Part shown: positions 8,382 to 16,785 of the stretch, one piece after another
Position numbering within the stretch: position 1 is the first letter of the stretch
Layout: the number at the start of each line of letters is the position of its first letter
DNA from: Pseudomonas aegrilactucae
Lineage (GTDB): Bacteria; Pseudomonadota; Gammaproteobacteria; Pseudomonadales; Pseudomonadaceae
Assembly: GCF_019168305.1 (NCBI RefSeq)
Contig: NZ_JAHTBI010000084.1
Coordinates: 1 to 32,387 of the forward strand
DNA: 32,387 nucleotides
Direction of reading: 5' to 3'
Notes under the pieces: model-generated
Database searches by the model: none
What the model saw: only the letters and a program-made list of their open reading frames with translations
What the model was told of the DNA's origin: nothing
Program-made: the position numbers and the translations under genes

Positions 8382-9269
8382 ATGAGCACTGCACTACCTT
8401 CCCTGGGGTTCGCCGGTATCGGTTTGATGGGGCTGCCGATGTGTCGGCGCCTGCTGGCGGCGGGTTACCCGCTGACCGTGTGGAACCGCTCGCCGGACAA
8501 GTGCGCACCGCTGGTGGCGGCCGGCGCACGCCTGGTGCGCAGCCCCGCCGAACTGTGCACGGCGGCGGACGTGGTGATGCTGTGCCTGGCCGATACCGGC
8601 GTGGTGCGCGAGGTGGTGTTCGGTGCCGACGGTATCGCCCAGGGCGCCGTCGCGGGGCAGTTGCTGGTGGATTTTTCCAGCCTGGAACCCGCCGCCACCC
8701 GCGACATGGCCGCGCAACTGGAGCAGGCCTGCGGCATGCGCTGGCTGGATACGCCCGTCTCCGGTGGCACGCCGGGTGCCGAGGCGGGCACCCTGGCGAT
8801 CATGGTGGGGGGGGATGCGGCCGACCTGGCGCGGGTTCGCCCGGTGCTCGAGGTGCTGGGGCAACGGGTCACGCACATGGGCGCGGTGGGGGCAGGGCAG
8901 GTGACCAAGGCGTGCAACCAGATGATCGTGGCCTGCAATGCGCTGGTGATTGCCGAAGTGGTGGCCCTGGCCGAACAGTCAGGGGTGGATGCCAGCCTGA
9001 TTGCCGAGGCCCTGGCGGGTGGTTTTGCCGACTCCAGGCCGCTGCAGATACTCGCACCGCAAATGGCCCAAAGCCGCTTCGAACCGGTGAAATGGCACGT
9101 GCGAACCTTGCTCAAGGACCTGGACACGGCGGTGAAGTTTTCTCGCGAGCAGGGCTCGGCGGTGCCGATCAGCGGCCTGGCGGCGCAGCTGATGCGCCTG
9201 CACGGTAGCCAGGGGTATCTGGAAAAAGATCCAGCGACCCTGGTCGAACTGTTTCGCCACACGGCCTAG
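8382..9269 (+). CDS. NADP-type 3-hydroxyisobutyrate dehydrogenase-family (beta-hydroxyacid dehydrogenase) oxidoreductase
   Basis: A 295-aa cytoplasmic enzyme of the beta-hydroxyacid dehydrogenase family. The Rossmann motif GFAGIGLMGLPM (9-20) is followed after strand 2 by WNRS (34-37). Asn-Arg at that point, instead of Asp, is the family's usual sign of NADP preference. Substrate- and catalysis-linked motifs are DTPVSGGTPGAEAGTLAIMVGG (about 123-144, Ser127) and GQVTKACNQM with the catalytic Lys176 and Asn179. Length is normal. Likely substrates are small semialdehydes or glyoxylate (tartronate/succinic semialdehyde reductase-like); the exact one cannot be told. GGAG six nt before the ATG supports the start. 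Its last 101 nt overlap the convergent gene 9169-11421. Confidence 0.88.
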   Translation: MSTALPSLGFAGIGLMGLPMCRRLLAAGYPLTVWNRSPDKCAPLVAAGARLVRSPAELCTAADVVMLCLADTGVVREVVFGADGIAQGAVAGQLLVDFSSLEPAATRDMAAQLEQACGMRWLDTPVSGGTPGAEAGTLAIMVGGDAADLARVRPVLEVLGQRVTHMGAVGAGQVTKACNQMIVACNALVIAEVVALAEQSGVDASLIAEALAGGFADSRPLQILAPQMAQSRFEPVKWHVRTLLKDLDTAVKFSREQGSAVPISGLAAQLMRLHGSQGYLEKDPATLVELFRHTA

Positions 9270-11421
9270 GTATCCCTTCGCGCTGGTTGAGCTCGCCGAG
9301 CACCGCGCGCAGCTCGCCCAGCGGCACAGGCCGGCTGAGCAGGTAGCCCTGGAGGAAATCGCAGCCTTGCTGGCGCAGGAACTGGTACTGCTCGACGGTT
9401 TCCACGCCTTCGGTCACCACCTTCAGGTGCAGGGTATGGGCCATGATGATGATCGCCTGGACAATGTCCATGTCCTGGCCGGAGCGCGGGATGTCCTGGA
9501 TGAACGAACGGTCGATCTTCAGGGTGTCCAGCGGCAGGCGCTTGAGGTAGGCCAGCGACGAGTAGCCGGTGCCGAAATCGTCGATCGACAGCGACACGCC
9601 CTTGGCGCGAATGCGCTCCAGCAGCGCGATGGTGTTGTGGATATTGCCCATCAGGGCGTTCTCCGTGACTTCCAGCTCCAGGCGCCAGGCCTGCAACCCT
9701 GCGCTGTTGAGGGCATCCTCCACTTCACTGGCGAGTTCTTCTCGGCCCAGGGTCAGGGCCGAGCAGTTGACCGTCACCTTGAGCTGGTCGTAGCCGTGGC
9801 GATTGAGCTGGGCCAGGTCCAGGCAGGCGCGACGCAGTATCCACAGGTCAAGGTCGGTGATCAGCCCGTTGGCCTCGGCGATGCCGAGGAAACGGTCCGG
9901 GCCGAGCAGGCCGTGTTGCGGGTGCTGCCAGCGAATCAGCGCTTCGAGCTTGGCCACCCGGCCGCTGTCCAGGTCGAAGATCGGCTGGTAGTGAATGCGC
10001 AGCCCGCGCTCCTCGAGCAGGGCCAAGCGCAGTGCTTCCTCCAACTGCAACTCCAGGGCGGCACGGGTTTTCAGGTTGCTGCTGAAGAAATTCAGGTTGT
10101 TGCGACCGCTGCCCTTGGATTGGTACAGGGCCAGGTCGGCATGCTTGAGCAGTTCGTCGCAGGTGTCGCCGTCGTCAGGGAACACGCTGATGCCGATGCT
10201 GGTGGTCATGACCATGCGCCGTCCGCCCAGGTCGATCGGTTCCTTGACCTTGTGCATGATGCGCTGGGCCAGGTGACGGGCTTCTTCGCGGCTGTGCAGG
10301 CCGATCAGAATGCAGAACTCGTCGCCGCCAAAGCGCGCCACCACGTCCTGGCTGCGGGTGGCCGCCTTGATGTGACTGGCGATGATCTTCAGCAACTGGT
10401 CGCCCGCATCATGCCCCAGGCTGTCATTGATGCGCTTGAAGTGGTCGATGTCGAGGAACATCAGCGCCAGCATGCCGTGGTTGGTGCGTTGTTCGGCGAG
10501 GCGCTCGGCGAACACCTGGTTGAAGCCGCGGCGGTTGATCAGGTTGGTCAGCGCATCGTAGTGCGCGGCCTGCTGCAGCGATACCCGCGCCTGGTCGAGT
10601 TGGCTGAGCAGCATGTTGACCCGTTGCAGGTCGTGCTCCTTGCTTTGCAGCTTCTTGTCCGAGAGTGCGGCGCTGATGCAACTGGCGCTGATCAGCAGCG
10701 CCACGAAGGCGATGGCCAGGCTCAGTTGCAGGCTGTTGTCGCTCATCGGCAGTTGCAGTGGCATGCCTTCGGGCAGTACCAGGGTCAGTGCCCACATGCC
10801 GGTGAAATGGGTAGCGATGATGCCGCCGGCCATCACCAGGCTGGCGAACGCCTTGTACAGCGTGCTGCGCTCGCGTCGGTAACGCGCCAGCACCAGGGCC
10901 AGCAGGCTGGCGCCGAAGGCGATGATCACCGAGGCCACCAGCAGGTCTGGGCGGTAGTACTGCTGTGCGTTCGAGCGCAGGGCGGCCATGCCGGTGTAGT
11001 GCATGGCGCCGATGCCAAGGCCGATGATCGCGGCGGCCAGTACATAGTGATGGCGGCGTGACGGGGTGCGGCTGAGCAGGTCCAGCGCGACCCAGGCGGC
11101 GAGTAGCATGAGCAGCAGTGACGTGCCCGTGAGCGCCACGTCGTAGTGCACTTCCAGCACGGCGTCGAAGGCAAGCATGCTGATGAAATGCATGCCCCAG
11201 ATACTGCACGCCAGGCAGAAGGTACCCAGTACGCGCCACTGGCGCTTGGCCGCCGCCTGTTCGGCGGTGCTGATGCGCTCGATCATGTCCAGGGTGGCGA
11301 AGCTGCCAGCGCAGGCGACCAGGTACGCGAGCACCACCAGGTACGGATTATGCTGACAATCGAGGATCAGTTGCCCGGATGCCGGCAGTTCGGCGATCAC
11401 ATGCAGCCCCAGCCACTCCAT
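9169..11421 (-). CDS. MHYT-GGDEF-EAL cyclic-di-GMP turnover protein (MucR/NbdA family)
   Basis: A 750-aa inner-membrane signalling protein. Residues 20-255 form a seven-helix MHYT sensor with the three His-containing motifs GMHFISM (76-82), AMHYTGM (139-145) and ATHFTGM (203-209), thought to bind metal and sense a diatomic gas. A cytoplasmic GGDEF domain (about 290-445) has an intact GGDEF (365-369) and an RxxD inhibitory site (RSQD, 356-359) at the standard five-residue spacing. An EAL domain (about 460-705) keeps KLEALIRW (Glu493), DDFGTGYSS and EGVET, so both synthesis and hydrolysis of c-di-GMP look possible. This matches P. aeruginosa MucR better than NbdA, whose GGDEF is degenerate. AAGAGG precedes the ATG. 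The last ~35 residues are a Pro/Gly-rich tail encoded largely antisense to the dehydrogenase gene. Confidence 0.92.
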   Translation of the reverse strand: MEWLGLHVIAELPASGQLILDCQHNPYLVVLAYLVACAGSFATLDMIERISTAEQAAAKRQWRVLGTFCLACSIWGMHFISMLAFDAVLEVHYDVALTGTSLLLMLLAAWVALDLLSRTPSRRHHYVLAAAIIGLGIGAMHYTGMAALRSNAQQYYRPDLLVASVIIAFGASLLALVLARYRRERSTLYKAFASLVMAGGIIATHFTGMWALTLVLPEGMPLQLPMSDNSLQLSLAIAFVALLISASCISAALSDKKLQSKEHDLQRVNMLLSQLDQARVSLQQAAHYDALTNLINRRGFNQVFAERLAEQRTNHGMLALMFLDIDHFKRINDSLGHDAGDQLLKIIASHIKAATRSQDVVARFGGDEFCILIGLHSREEARHLAQRIMHKVKEPIDLGGRRMVMTTSIGISVFPDDGDTCDELLKHADLALYQSKGSGRNNLNFFSSNLKTRAALELQLEEALRLALLEERGLRIHYQPIFDLDSGRVAKLEALIRWQHPQHGLLGPDRFLGIAEANGLITDLDLWILRRACLDLAQLNRHGYDQLKVTVNCSALTLGREELASEVEDALNSAGLQAWRLELEVTENALMGNIHNTIALLERIRAKGVSLSIDDFGTGYSSLAYLKRLPLDTLKIDRSFIQDIPRSGQDMDIVQAIIIMAHTLHLKVVTEGVETVEQYQFLRQQGCDFLQGYLLSRPVPLGELRAVLGELNQREGIPRPCGETVRPGSLDLFPDTPGYRAGASAAPPGR

Positions 11422-11480
11422 AGCATGCCTCTTCGTCGAGTGTGCACGCGGCCCCCAGCGAGTGGAGACTGTTCTGGCTG

Positions 11481-11487
11481 AGTATAG
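11481..11487 (-). promoter_or_regulatory. Possible RpoS-type -10 (CTATACT) for the MHYT-GGDEF-EAL gene
   Basis: On the minus strand CTATACT lies about 60 nt before the ATG at 11421, with no good -35 at 16-18 nt. C at position -13 next to TATACT is a preferred feature of sigma-S promoters, and c-di-GMP enzymes are often under RpoS. Upstream, CATTAA-N10-TTAATG (about 11497-11518) forms an inverted repeat that could be an operator. Confidence 0.35.
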
Positions 11488-11577
11488 GAACAGAGCATTA
11501 ACCCATCGGGATTAATGGCAGTTTGACTTGAATGAATTGGTGATTGAGACCATAGCGTTCGGTTCTAAAACCAGTTG

Positions 11578-11669
11578 CCCCTCTTCGCTGGCAAGCCAGC
11601 TCCCACAGGGTAATCACCGTTCTGACGATCAGTGGTGTACCTGTGGGAGCTGGCTTGCCAGCGAAGGGA
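11578..11669. repeat. REP pair upstream of the MHYT gene, downstream of rapA
   Basis: Inverted REP units TCTTCGCTGGCAAGCCAGCT.. and ..AGCTGGCTTGCCAGCGAAGG flank a spacer of about 30 nt. The right unit ends about 14 nt from the rapA stop codon (11683), so the rapA transcript would end in this hairpin. No other terminator is visible for rapA. Confidence 0.92.
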
Positions 11670-11682
11670 GCAACGGAGTCTG

Positions 11683-14529
11683 TCAGCCTGCTACCAGCAC
11701 CCGGATCGCTTCAAGACGCAAGGCCGCCTTGTCGAGCATCGCCAGGCCTTGCTCGCGTTGCGCACGCAAGGCATCGATCTCGGTGTCACGCACGGTCGGG
11801 TTCACCGCCTGCAACGCGGTCAGGCGCGCCAGTTCTTCGTCGGTCTCGGCGGCCAGCCGGCGCTGCGCCTCGGCCACACGCTCGGCATGGCGTGGCAGGA
11901 TCTTGGCTTCACCGGCATTGATGCGCGGGGTCAGCACGTCGCGCTGGGCCTGGATGAACTTGTTGGCGCTGGCCTTGGGCACGCTTTCCAGCTGGTCGTT
12001 GAGGGTTTCGAACGATACCCGCGAGGCCAGGTCGTTGCCGTTGGTGTCGAGCAGGCAGCGCAGCGCCGCCGGCGGCAGGTAGCGGCCCAGTTGCAGGGCG
12101 CGCGGGGCGACCACTTCGCTGACGTACAGCAGCTCGAGCAGCACGGTGCCTGGCTTGAGCGCCTTGTTCTTGATCAGTGCCACGGCGGTGTTGCCCATCG
12201 AGCCGCTGAGCACCAGGTCCATGCCACCCTGCACCATCGGGTGCTCCCAGGTGATGAACTGCATGTCTTCACGCGACAGCGCCTGGTTGCGGTCGTAGGT
12301 GATGGTCACGCCTTCGTCGTCGCCCAGCGGGAAGCTGGCGTCGAGCATCTTCTCGCTCGGCTTGAGGATCAGGGCGTTTTCCGAATGGTCTTCGCTGTCG
12401 ATGCCGAACGCGTCGAACAGGGTTTCCATGTAGATCGGCAGGGCGAACTGGTCGTCCTGCTCCAGGATCGCCTCGACCAGTTCCTGGCCTTCGCCGGCAC
12501 CGCCGGAGTTGAGTTCCAGCAGGCGGTCGCGGCCGCTGTGCAGCTCGGACTCCAGGCGCTCGCGCTCGGCATGCGCTTCTTGTACCAGCGCTTCCCACTC
12601 GCCGTCGTCACCGCTTTCGAGCAGCGGCAGCAGGCGCGGGCCGAACCGATGTTGCAGGGCGTTGCCGGTGGGGCAGGTATTGAGGAATGCATTCAGCGCC
12701 TGGTGGTACCACTGGAACAGGCGCTCTTGCGGGCTGTTCTGCAGGTGCGGCACGTGCAGCTCGATGGTGTGCTTCTGGCCGATGCGGTCCAGGCGCCCGA
12801 TGCGCTGCTCGAGCAGGTCGGGGTGGGCCGGCAGGTCGAACAGTACCAGGTGATGGGCGAACTGGAAGTTGCGGCCTTCACTGCCGATCTCCGAGCAGAT
12901 CAGCACTTGCGCGCCAAACTCTTCGTCGGCGAAGTAAGCGGCGGCGCGGTCGCGCTCCAGGATGCTCATGCCTTCATGGAACACCGTGGCCGGGATCCCG
13001 GAGCGCACGCGCAGGGCGTCTTCCAGGTCCATGGCGGTTTCGGCATGGGCGCAGATCACCAGCACCTTGACGCGCTTGAGCATCTTCAGGGTGTCGATCA
13101 GCCACTCCACACGGGGGTCGAAGCGCCACCAGCGATTCTCTTCGTCGGTGTCGCCCTGGGCCTGGAAGCTGACTTCCGGGTACAGGTCGGCATGCTCGCC
13201 CACCGGCAGTTCCATGTATTCGTCGGGGCACGGCAGCGGGTAGGCGTGCAGCTGGCGCTGCGGGAAGCCCTGTACCGCAGCGCGGGTGTTGCGAAACAGC
13301 ACACGGCCGGTGCCGTGGCGGTCCAGCAGCTCGCGGATCAGACGGGCGCTGGCCTGGGTATCACCGTCGTTGACCGCGTTCAGCAGCGCTTCACCCTCGG
13401 CACCGAGGAAGCCCTGGATGGTGGCGTGAGCCTTGGACGAGAGACGCCCTTCGTCGAGCAGCTCCTGCACCGCTTCGGCCACCGGGCGATAGTTGTCGCT
13501 CTCGGCGCGGAAGGCGGCCAGGTCGTGGAAACGGTTCGGGTCCAGCAGGCGCAGGCGCGCGAAGTGGCTGTCCTGGCCCAGTTGTTCCGGGGTGGCGGTG
13601 AGCAGCAGCACGCCGGGGATGACCTCGGCCAGTTGCTCGACCAGCGCGTACTCGGGGCTGACCTGGTCTTCGTGCCACACCAGGTGGTGCGCCTCGTCGA
13701 CCACCAGCAGGTCCCAGCCGGCGGCGAACAGGGCGTCCTGGGCCTTTTCGTCCTCGGTCAGCCATTCCAGCGCGACCAGCGCCAGTTGTGCGTCCTCGAA
13801 CGGGTTGCTGGCGTCGCTTTCGATGAAGCGTTCGGCGTCGAACAGCGCCACCTGCAGGTTGAAGCGCCGGCGCATTTCCACCAGCCACTGGTGCTGCAGG
13901 TTCTCCGGCACCAGGATCAGCACGCGGTTGGCGCGGCCCGAGAGCAGTTGGCGATGGATCACCAGGCCTGCCTCGATGGTCTTGCCCAGGCCCACTTCGT
14001 CGGCCAGCAGTACGCGTGGCGCGATGCGGTCGGCCACTTCACGGGCAATGTGCAACTGGTGGGCAATGGGTTGGGCACGGGTGCCGCCCAGGCCCCACAG
14101 CGACGACTGCAACTGGCGGCTGGTGTGTTCCAGGGTGTTGTAGCGCAGCGAGAACCACGCCAGCGGGTCGATCTGCCCGGCGAACAGGCGGTCGCTGGCC
14201 AGGCGGAACTGGATGAAGTTCGACAGCTGGGTCTCGGGCAGGGTGCAGGCCTGGTTCTGGCCGTCGAGGCCGTGATACACCAGCAACCCGTCGACATCCT
14301 CGACTTCGCGCACGGTCAGCTTCCAGCCTTCGAAGTGGGTGATCTGGTCGCCCGGCGAGAAACGTACGCGGGTCAGGGGCGCATTGCGCAAGGAGTACTG
14401 GCGGGTGTCGCCAGTGGCCGGGTAGAGCACGGTCAACAAGCGGCCGTCCTGTGCCAGAACGGTCCCCAGACCCAGCTCGGCTTCGCTGTCGCTGATCCAG
14501 CGTTGCCCCGGTTGATACTGCTGCGCCAT
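11683..14529 (-). CDS. rapA: RNA polymerase-associated ATP-dependent recycling factor RapA (HepA)
   Basis: A Swi2/Snf2-family ATPase that binds core RNA polymerase and helps recycle it from stalled or post-termination complexes. The 948-aa length is close to E. coli RapA (968). An N-terminal RapA-specific Tudor-like region (about 1-110, starting AQQYQPGQRWISDSEAELG) precedes the two RecA-like lobes. Helicase motif I ADEVGLGKT lies at 176-184 and motif II DEAHH at 278-282. Later motifs include LLLTATPEQLGQ (III) and SEIGSEGRNFQFAHHLVLFD plus EQRIGRLDRIGQ (V and VI), and then the long RapA C-terminal domain. GGGAG eight nt before the ATG supports the start. It is monocistronic, divergent from the lipoprotein gene and closed by a REP pair. 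Confidence 0.97.
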   Translation of the reverse strand: MAQQYQPGQRWISDSEAELGLGTVLAQDGRLLTVLYPATGDTRQYSLRNAPLTRVRFSPGDQITHFEGWKLTVREVEDVDGLLVYHGLDGQNQACTLPETQLSNFIQFRLASDRLFAGQIDPLAWFSLRYNTLEHTSRQLQSSLWGLGGTRAQPIAHQLHIAREVADRIAPRVLLADEVGLGKTIEAGLVIHRQLLSGRANRVLILVPENLQHQWLVEMRRRFNLQVALFDAERFIESDASNPFEDAQLALVALEWLTEDEKAQDALFAAGWDLLVVDEAHHLVWHEDQVSPEYALVEQLAEVIPGVLLLTATPEQLGQDSHFARLRLLDPNRFHDLAAFRAESDNYRPVAEAVQELLDEGRLSSKAHATIQGFLGAEGEALLNAVNDGDTQASARLIRELLDRHGTGRVLFRNTRAAVQGFPQRQLHAYPLPCPDEYMELPVGEHADLYPEVSFQAQGDTDEENRWWRFDPRVEWLIDTLKMLKRVKVLVICAHAETAMDLEDALRVRSGIPATVFHEGMSILERDRAAAYFADEEFGAQVLICSEIGSEGRNFQFAHHLVLFDLPAHPDLLEQRIGRLDRIGQKHTIELHVPHLQNSPQERLFQWYHQALNAFLNTCPTGNALQHRFGPRLLPLLESGDDGEWEALVQEAHAERERLESELHSGRDRLLELNSGGAGEGQELVEAILEQDDQFALPIYMETLFDAFGIDSEDHSENALILKPSEKMLDASFPLGDDEGVTITYDRNQALSREDMQFITWEHPMVQGGMDLVLSGSMGNTAVALIKNKALKPGTVLLELLYVSEVVAPRALQLGRYLPPAALRCLLDTNGNDLASRVSFETLNDQLESVPKASANKFIQAQRDVLTPRINAGEAKILPRHAERVAEAQRRLAAETDEELARLTALQAVNPTVRDTEIDALRAQREQGLAMLDKAALRLEAIRVLVAG

Positions 14530-14645
14530 ACTGCCTGACTCCCGCCATTCAAAAGGCGACTATCTTAACGGATAGGGCTGCGCAGACCAAAGCGTCTAGC
14601 GATTTCATCGACGAAAGCCGTCTTTGCCACCACAGGCCTCGACCC

Positions 14646-15335
14646 ATGCCCCGATACCCCGTGTGGTTTTACCGTAGTTGCCTGCTGGGCGGCGTGCTGT
14701 TGCTCGGCGCCTGCAAACAGCAGGGTTTCGAACTGCTTGCGCCGCTGGAGCCACCCGCCTTGGCGGCTCTGGGCGTGCAGGCCCCGGTGCAGAATGTGCA
14801 CTTTCGTGATCGCGACGGCGAGGCGGTGCTGGTGCTCAGCCGCCTGGACGATCAGGTCAGCGACGAGCAAACCCGGGAGGAGGTCGACCGCGTGGTGCTC
14901 ACCGCCACCCTGTATGGCCGCGGCAGCGACGCCGAGCCTTTCAGGGCGCGCTGGAACATCGAGAACGAGACCACCTGCCCGGGGCTCGACCTGGACGTGG
15001 GTTTCTATACCGACGTGAGCGGCGCCAGCGACCTGGACAACGACGGCGTGGCCGAGCTGACCGTGGCCAGCCACGCGTTCTGCGGCGGCGGTGTCGACCC
15101 GCACGACCTGCAGGTGGACCTGCGCGAGGGCCAGGCCAGCTACGTGATCACCGGCCAGTCACTGATCGCGCCCGAGGGCGAGGACGCCTTTGGCGGCGAG
15201 CGCGAAGATGGCCCGACGCTTGCCAAAGCACCGGCGGTGCTGCGCGAGCATCTGGACAAGGTCTGGAACAGCGTGCTCAAGCGTCCCTGGAACGAGTCGG
15301 CGCCGGCGATCGAGGATGACGACCCCGATCAGTAA
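14646..15335 (+). CDS. Putative lipoprotein of unknown function
   Basis: A 229-aa protein with a lipoprotein signal peptide: positive and aromatic start PRYPVWFYR, hydrophobic core, and lipobox LLGAC with Cys23 as the acylation site. There is no Asp at +2, so an outer-membrane destination is likely. The mature part is acidic and contains TDVSGASDLDNDGVAELTVA (about 122-141), a DxDxDG-like calcium-binding loop, followed by CGGGVDPHDLQV. I do not recognise a characterised family. The ATG has a weak ribosome-binding site (GGCCTCGACCC). It is divergent from rapA, and its 3' end overlaps the convergent gene at 15329 by 7 nt. Confidence 0.75.
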   Translation: MPRYPVWFYRSCLLGGVLLLGACKQQGFELLAPLEPPALAALGVQAPVQNVHFRDRDGEAVLVLSRLDDQVSDEQTREEVDRVVLTATLYGRGSDAEPFRARWNIENETTCPGLDLDVGFYTDVSGASDLDNDGVAELTVASHAFCGGGVDPHDLQVDLREGQASYVITGQSLIAPEGEDAFGGEREDGPTLAKAPAVLREHLDKVWNSVLKRPWNESAPAIEDDDPDQ

Positions 15336-15940
15336 GTGGCGAACGGTACGTCCACGGTATAGGTGTGCTGCGGTGCCTGGGTGTCGGTCAGGGTGTAGCG
15401 GGTCAGCGAGCCGTTGTCGTTGGCCATGGCCTGTTCGTCGATGTGCAGCGTGAATTGCCGCTCGCCCAGCTGCAGTGTGCCCAGCGGGGTGACCTGTGCC
15501 TGGGCAGGCACCAGCAAGCCGCCCAGGTGGTCGTAGCCGTGCTCGGCAAAGCGGTAGTCGAGCAGTGCATCGCGCCGTTGCAGGGCAAACACCAGTGGCG
15601 CATACGGGCGACCCTCCAGGTCCCAGCCATTGCGCAGGTCGGTGATCCATACCTCGGGCAGGTCGAAGCGATGCCTGAGGGTAGGGTCTTCCAGTGGCAC
15701 GCTGACCACTTCAAGGCAGCACACGGTGCGCTTGCGCTGCGCGTCCAGCAGCGCCAGGCGAGTGCCGCGGGCCACGTCGACGGGCAGCAGGGCGAAGGGC
15801 ATGTTTTCTTCGCGCACCGGGGCTTCGGTTGCGCTGGCGAGGTTGCGCCAGCCGCCGAACAGCGGCGGCGGCGCGGCCATCGCGCCGATGCAGCTCGCCG
15901 CCAGGCAGGCGCCGGCCAGCAGGGTGAGGGGGCGAGGCAT
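15329..15940 (-). CDS. Secreted/periplasmic protein of unknown function
   Basis: A 203-aa product starting with a Sec signal peptide (PRPLTLLAGACLAASCIGAMA, likely cut after AMA near residue 22). An Ala-Cys inside the leader is not in a convincing lipobox. The mature domain has an uncommon Cys-Cys pair (TVCCLEV, about 72-78), WITDLRNGWDLEGRPYAP in the middle and a C-terminal run of alternating hydrophobic residues, which suggests a beta-rich fold. No known family recognised. GGAG eight nt before the ATG supports the start. It is convergent with the lipoprotein gene, with a 7-nt tail overlap, and divergent from the small gene at 16092. Confidence 0.7.
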   Translation of the reverse strand: MPRPLTLLAGACLAASCIGAMAAPPPLFGGWRNLASATEAPVREENMPFALLPVDVARGTRLALLDAQRKRTVCCLEVVSVPLEDPTLRHRFDLPEVWITDLRNGWDLEGRPYAPLVFALQRRDALLDYRFAEHGYDHLGGLLVPAQAQVTPLGTLQLGERQFTLHIDEQAMANDNGSLTRYTLTDTQAPQHTYTVDVPFATY

Positions 15941-15985
15941 CCAAAACGCTCCTGTCCATGGGCTTAGGTTTGAAGGCGCAGCGTA

Positions 15986-15993
15986 CTATACTT
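15986..15993 (+). promoter_or_regulatory. Possible sigma-S-type -10 (CTATACTT)
   Basis: CTATACTT matches the RpoS-preferred -10 element at all eight positions and lies about 100 nt before the ATG at 16092. There is no -35 at normal spacing (TTGAAG at 15970 is too close). It would drive the 16092 gene and perhaps the 53-codon gene after it. Confidence 0.4.
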
Positions 15994-16091
15994 GGGCCTA
16001 CCCTTGGGTGTGACCGGTGCCACACTTTTGCCATCGCCGCTCAAGGCCGCCCGCTGGCCGCCGACACAGTGGTGACAGGAGAACAACAACC

Positions 16092-16421
16092 ATGCTGCCG
16101 CCCATCATTCCACTCAGTGCCGCCCCGGTCACCACGCAACACGACCCGGTTCGCCAGCCACCGACCATTGCCCCGGTGGTACCGGCTCAGCCCAGCGCCA
16201 CCGACAGCAACATCGACTTCAAGAAGCGCGACCCGCAGGAGTCGGGCGTATTGCTGCGCGATGAACAGCGTCGCCGCCAGGGCAAGCGGCGCCAGACCTC
16301 GGACGAGGAGCTGTACCAGGCCTTGCCGGGCGACGAGGTGAATGCCGACAACACCGTGCCGGTGGCCCCGCTGATGGGTGAGCAACCGCGCCAGGGCCTG
16401 CTGGTCGACATCGAAGTCTGA
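16092..16421 (+). CDS. Small conserved Pseudomonas protein of unknown function (not an aspartate-semialdehyde dehydrogenase)
   Basis: A 109-aa hydrophilic protein, Pro/Val-rich at the N-terminus (ASA-like low complexity, 1-40), then a charged segment with FKKRDPQESGVLLRDEQRRR and a conserved C-terminal PRQGLLVDIEV. It looks largely disordered with one helix. As I recall, proteins of this kind are often labelled aspartate-semialdehyde dehydrogenase in Pseudomonas genomes, but there is no Rossmann motif or catalytic Cys, so that label cannot be right. AGGAGA lies about nine nt before the ATG at 16092. A longer frame opening at 16017 has no ribosome-binding site. It may be co-transcribed with the 53-codon gene 69 nt downstream. 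Confidence 0.75.
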   Translation: MLPPIIPLSAAPVTTQHDPVRQPPTIAPVVPAQPSATDSNIDFKKRDPQESGVLLRDEQRRRQGKRRQTSDEELYQALPGDEVNADNTVPVAPLMGEQPRQGLLVDIEV

Positions 16422-16490
16422 ACGGGACTGTTCAGCGCGCGCCACAGCCTTCATCATTGAGGCTGCGCTGTCCCTACCAAGAGCCTGAGC

Positions 16491-16652
16491 ATGAGCCAAG
16501 ACGACAACCTGATCGACTTCGGTGCCGAACGCGCCCGTCGTGTCCACGACCTCAATGAGAAGCGCCTGAACGAAGTACGCCAGGCGTTCGAGCAGGCCAT
16601 GCCCCTGGGCAAAGGCAAGAAGAAGCCCAAGGGCAAGCCGAAGAAGCGCTGA
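16491..16652 (+). CDS. Small basic protein, 53 aa, unknown function
   Basis: A short frame translating to a charged helix (DFGAERARRVHDLNEKRLNE, about 9-28) followed by a very lysine-rich tail GKGKKKPKGKPKKR. The sharp split between an amphipathic helix and a poly-basic tail suggests nucleic-acid or ribosome binding, which is inference only. The ATG follows AAGAGCCTGAGC, a modest ribosome-binding site. Third positions are mostly G/C, as in real genes here. It follows the 16092 gene on the same strand after 69 nt that include a small hairpin CTGAAC/GTTCAG (16418-16435). Confidence 0.7.
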   Translation: MSQDDNLIDFGAERARRVHDLNEKRLNEVRQAFEQAMPLGKGKKKPKGKPKKR

Positions 16653-16706
16653 AGCTTGATGCAGGTCAACCCTGCACCCGCCTCCCGCGCCCGTTGATGG
16701 GCGCCA

Positions 16707-16720
16707 TTGACCTCGATCAA
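16707..16720 (+). promoter_or_regulatory. ANR/FNR-type box upstream of ccoM
   Basis: TTGACCTCGATCAA matches the TTGAY-N4-ATCAA consensus of ANR/FNR/Dnr sites. Its centre (16713.5) is 41.5 nt before the start point predicted from the -10 at 16743-16748, which is exact class II activator geometry. It agrees with the known low-oxygen control of cbb3 oxidase genes by ANR in Pseudomonas. Confidence 0.8.
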
Positions 16721-16742
16721 TTTCTTCTCCCGCCACATTCGC

Positions 16743-16748
16743 TACTGT
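16743..16748 (+). promoter_or_regulatory. -10 element (TACTGT) of the ccoM promoter
   Basis: TACTGT keeps TA...T of the consensus and is placed where a class II ANR-activated promoter needs it, with a predicted start near 16755 and a leader of about 31 nt carrying GGAGG before the ccoM ATG. No -35 is visible, which is normal when the activator overlaps it. Confidence 0.55.
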
Positions 16749-16785
16749 TACCCCATCAGACAGGTGCAGGCGAATGGAGGCCGAT

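Noticed and set aside
9367..11061. Plus-strand 564-codon frame opposite the MHYT-GGDEF-EAL gene
   Set aside because: Shadow frame; the minus strand carries intact MHYT, GGDEF and EAL motifs.
11632..14538. Plus-strand open frame of about 968 codons across the rapA region
   Set aside because: It is the antisense shadow of rapA, whose minus-strand product has all Snf2 motifs. The plus-strand translation is low-complexity (Gln/Val/Ala/His-rich) with no domain, as is typical of high-GC antisense frames.
16017..16091. N-terminal extension of the 109-aa protein to an ATG at 16017
   Set aside because: No ribosome-binding site there, and AGGAGA is well placed before 16092.
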